From contig OX422215.1 of the NCBI GenBank assembly GCA_949130495.1, positions 72,865,244 through 72,929,243 on the forward strand: a stretch of DNA of 64,000 nucleotides, written 5' to 3'. The stretch is from Sambucus nigra. Lineage: Eukaryota > Streptophyta > Magnoliopsida > Dipsacales > Adoxaceae. The position numbers and the translations under genes were made by a program. The notes beneath the pieces were generated by a model that was not told the DNA's origin, did not search any database, and saw only the letters and a program-made list of their open reading frames with translations. Below are positions 61,878 to 64,000 of the stretch, in pieces (the first letter of the stretch is position 1; every line of letters begins with the position of its first letter).

Positions 61878-61889
61878 GCTCTGATACCA
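61878..61889 (-). other. Gypsy primer-binding site for initiator tRNA-Met
   Basis: On the minus strand TGGTATCAGAGC begins two bases after the LTR end. This is the standard complement of the 3' end of plant initiator tRNA-Met. The 169 bp from 61709 to 61877 form the untranslated leader. Confidence 0.92.
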
Positions 61890-61891
61890 CC

Positions 61892-64000
61892 TGTGACACC
61901 CCGACTAATTAAATACCGGGTAGCTACTCCTTTATTAAATTAATTCAAAATGCCAAGTTGGTCCAGTTAATAGCATCACTGTCGAAAACATTTTATTATT
62001 ACTAACCGCCTAGTATTTAAAAAGTAAGTTGCCAAATTTTAATTAAAGTCTGATTAACATGCAACAAGTGTAATGAAGAATAATAACACCATTCACCATA
62101 CTGAAGTAAATAGAATAACCATCACATAATGTAAATAAAGTCTGGAGGAAAACTCCTCACTACAAATCCCACAACTGAAATAAGTAACGAAATACTGAAT
62201 ACTGAATCAATACATGCCAAAGTCTGAAAAAAACTGAAATGGAAAGATGTCTCTAATCGAAATGGGCAACATGCCCTACAACTGATAAATACTGAATCAG
62301 GAATCCAAATGAAAGAAGCGTCTATAAGCAAATCCCTGTAGCTTCCACAAACAGCTACAGCTCGCCACCTGAATGAGTATCCTATGCATGGTGTCCTTGT
62401 GGATGGGCACCTAAAATGGTTTTACAAAAATAGATTTGAAAGCAAACGGGTCAGAGCCCGAATGTGGAGATATTTTAAAAACCTGCAAGTGCTTTAAAAA
62501 CATTTAAAACATTAAATGCAAAGTACATTTTAGGACGTGCACTCACATGAAATTCTCACCTCTCGTCTAACTGTGCACTCCTAACGTAAGTACCCATCTA
62601 AAATGACACAACCACTAGCTAAGTGACATCATATCTAGCTAGACTGCCATAGGTTCTACCCTTATTACTCGGTTCCCATTAACATTATAACGATCTCAAT
62701 TAAATAGGGCTCAACGTAACTTCAGATTCTCATACAAAAGTAATACAACTCGTTATAGATTATCCCTCTATGTTATTCCATAGTTACACACAATACCATA
62801 TGAAAGTTCCAGTTTATTAAGCGTATATTTTCCACAACATAAATATACAATATAAGCACCCCGAGACTAGGCTGCGGTGCACACATACTCTGCTATCCAT
62901 CCCGGTACATCACGTACATAAGGATCACATATTCCGAATCTCTCAGGAATAGTTCACAGATAACAACATCACAAATAATGGAGGCGAACACAGTCACATC
63001 ACATGGGTCACGCACATACCTACCTACGTTCCCACGATCAGCGGACTTATTAACATCCCAATAAGTCTTTCTCTGACCTATGTTCATCAAGGTAACCAGT
63101 CTAAATCCGGGCAACACAAGGATTAGAGGGCCCTAAGCGAACGCAAACCTCCCGTGATAGCAAGTATGGTAGGTATGTCATACACACAGTTCATATACCA
63201 ATACTAAGTAAGCACACATCTTAGTAATCCCGTAGTTTAATTGTAGTACATATCGCATTCTCGTACCAACTTAATATATACACAAATTATGTAATCCCGG
63301 TCCATATTTATACGCGCCATAATTTATTCTTACGTCGTAGTAGGCACTCACGTCTCGACTCAAATGTCTATATGATTTGATCCACACTTGTATAATCTAC
63401 TCTTCATTATAACCCAAATGTCCCAAGTATACTAATACACCATCAAAGGAATGTTATCTCTATCCTCGAACAAGTTTACGGGACTCCCAAAATCAAAACA
63501 GGCCAAAAAGGCCTAAACTGCCAGCTCGTTAGAAGTCTCGTTCGAACGAGGCTGTTCGAACGAGATTCAGTTCGTTCGAACGAACTGTACCTTCTAACGA
63601 CATCTCGTTCGAACGAAGGTATCGAACGAACTCGTTCGAACGAAGGTATCGAACGAAATCTCCCCTCGTTAGAAGCGACTGGTCAACTCGTTAGAAGCTC
63701 GTTCGAACGACCTGGAGAGGTCTTCTAACGAACGACCAGTTTCGAGCCCAGATTTCCCTAGTTTCGTTTTTCACCAATTTTAACACCTCAAGTCTCAACC
63801 AAAATTCGTCCAATCAATGTTTTAAGGTCTCCAATCATGCTAAAACATACTAAGGTCATATACTAACATCTTTTAAGGAATTAATACATCCTAAACCTCA
63901 TTAAATCACAAGTTTCTACACTTTTCCCCAATTTTTCAAGAACATGAACCCTAAAATTTTTAGATCCTTAATTTGTCCAATTAAATCCGTTTTTGTGACT
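61892..64000 (-). repeat. Gypsy 5' LTR, incomplete (cut by window edge)
   Basis: Counterpart of 54204-56326. Differences noticed by eye include ACCACC/ACCGCC, TATCTTCC/TAGCTTCC, GGAGTCC/GGTGTCC, CCACGACAT/CCACAACAT, ATCATCC/ATCATGC and a 14-bp deletion of one CTCRTTCGAACGAG unit near 63700. By comparison with the left LTR it should end about 880 bp beyond the window. Confidence 0.95.
63528..63740. repeat. TTCGAA palindrome cluster, second LTR copy
   Basis: Same cluster as in the left LTR, with the perfect 20-bp palindrome at 63568-63587. It has six TTCGAA centres instead of seven because of the 14-bp deletion. Confidence 0.93.

Larger units (their letters stand above)
54204..64000 (-). mobile_element. 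Ty3-gypsy LTR retrotransposon (chromovirus-like), minus strand, right LTR cut by window
   Basis: On the minus strand the order is 5' LTR (from beyond 64000 to 61892), PBS (61889-61878), gag, protease, RT, RNase H, integrase with a chromodomain-like tail, PPT (57218-57205) and 3' LTR (57204-54204). Integrase after RT defines Ty3-gypsy. LTRs near 3 kb and an integrase end reading EESTWEREDEMRERYPELF suggest a Tekay/Del-type chromovirus; that clade call is inference. The left LTR lies inside an older LTR of the same family. The coding region is broken in several places (see parts), yet the LTR copies differ at only about a dozen positions plus one 14-bp deletion over 2.1 kb by eye. Confidence 0.93.

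Overview
This is nuclear DNA of a flowering plant, most likely a eudicot. The evidence is a twelve-exon cytosolic GAPDH gene with GT-AG introns, a decayed copy of the secondary-wall glycosyltransferase GAUT12/IRX8, Ty1-copia and Ty3-gypsy LTR retrotransposons of plant type, a CACTA transposon end and a long ~169-bp satellite array. I cannot name the species. Only one ordinary host gene (GAPC) looks intact; almost everything else is repeat-derived.

Layout. (1) 1-22165: about 130 head-to-tail monomers of a ~169-bp satellite. The array enters from the left edge and ends abruptly at about 22165. It is built of superblocks: 1-11946 and 11947-22165 are two diverged copies of one another, and each is again made of two related sub-blocks. 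(2) 22166-24542: a TE mosaic holding short tandem repeats, a CACTA-type terminus with strong hairpins, a 106-bp AT microsatellite, and an old solo LTR of the same family as the gypsy element further right. (3) 24543-26970: AT-rich spacer with no convincing gene. (4) 26971-44484: a Ty1-copia tandem array, LTR-internal-LTR-internal-LTR-internal-LTR. It has three full-length 1301-codon gag-pol ORFs and four LTRs, repeating with an exact 5493-bp period. (5) 44485-46017: GAUT12/IRX8-like pseudogene. (6) 46018-49394: spacer with several tandem duplications and a poly-C run. (7) 49395-52540, minus strand: intact cytosolic GAPDH (GapC), 338 aa. (8) 52541-53662: GapC upstream region and AT-rich spacer. 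(9) 53663-64000: an old LTR fragment split by a younger chromovirus-like Ty3-gypsy element of the same LTR family. The younger element is on the minus strand, and its right (5') LTR runs off the window.

How it fits together. The copia array is the most recent-looking structure: three nearly identical open polyproteins share LTRs. Only the first keeps every catalytic motif; copies 2 and 3 share a protease active-site Asp-to-Tyr change, and copy 3 also breaks its zinc knuckle. The gypsy element has LTRs differing at only about a dozen sites by eye, yet carries several stops, frameshifts and a probable deletion in gag-pol, so it was probably mobilised in trans. The long series of ~79-aa minus-strand ORFs in the satellite are reading-frame artefacts, not genes.
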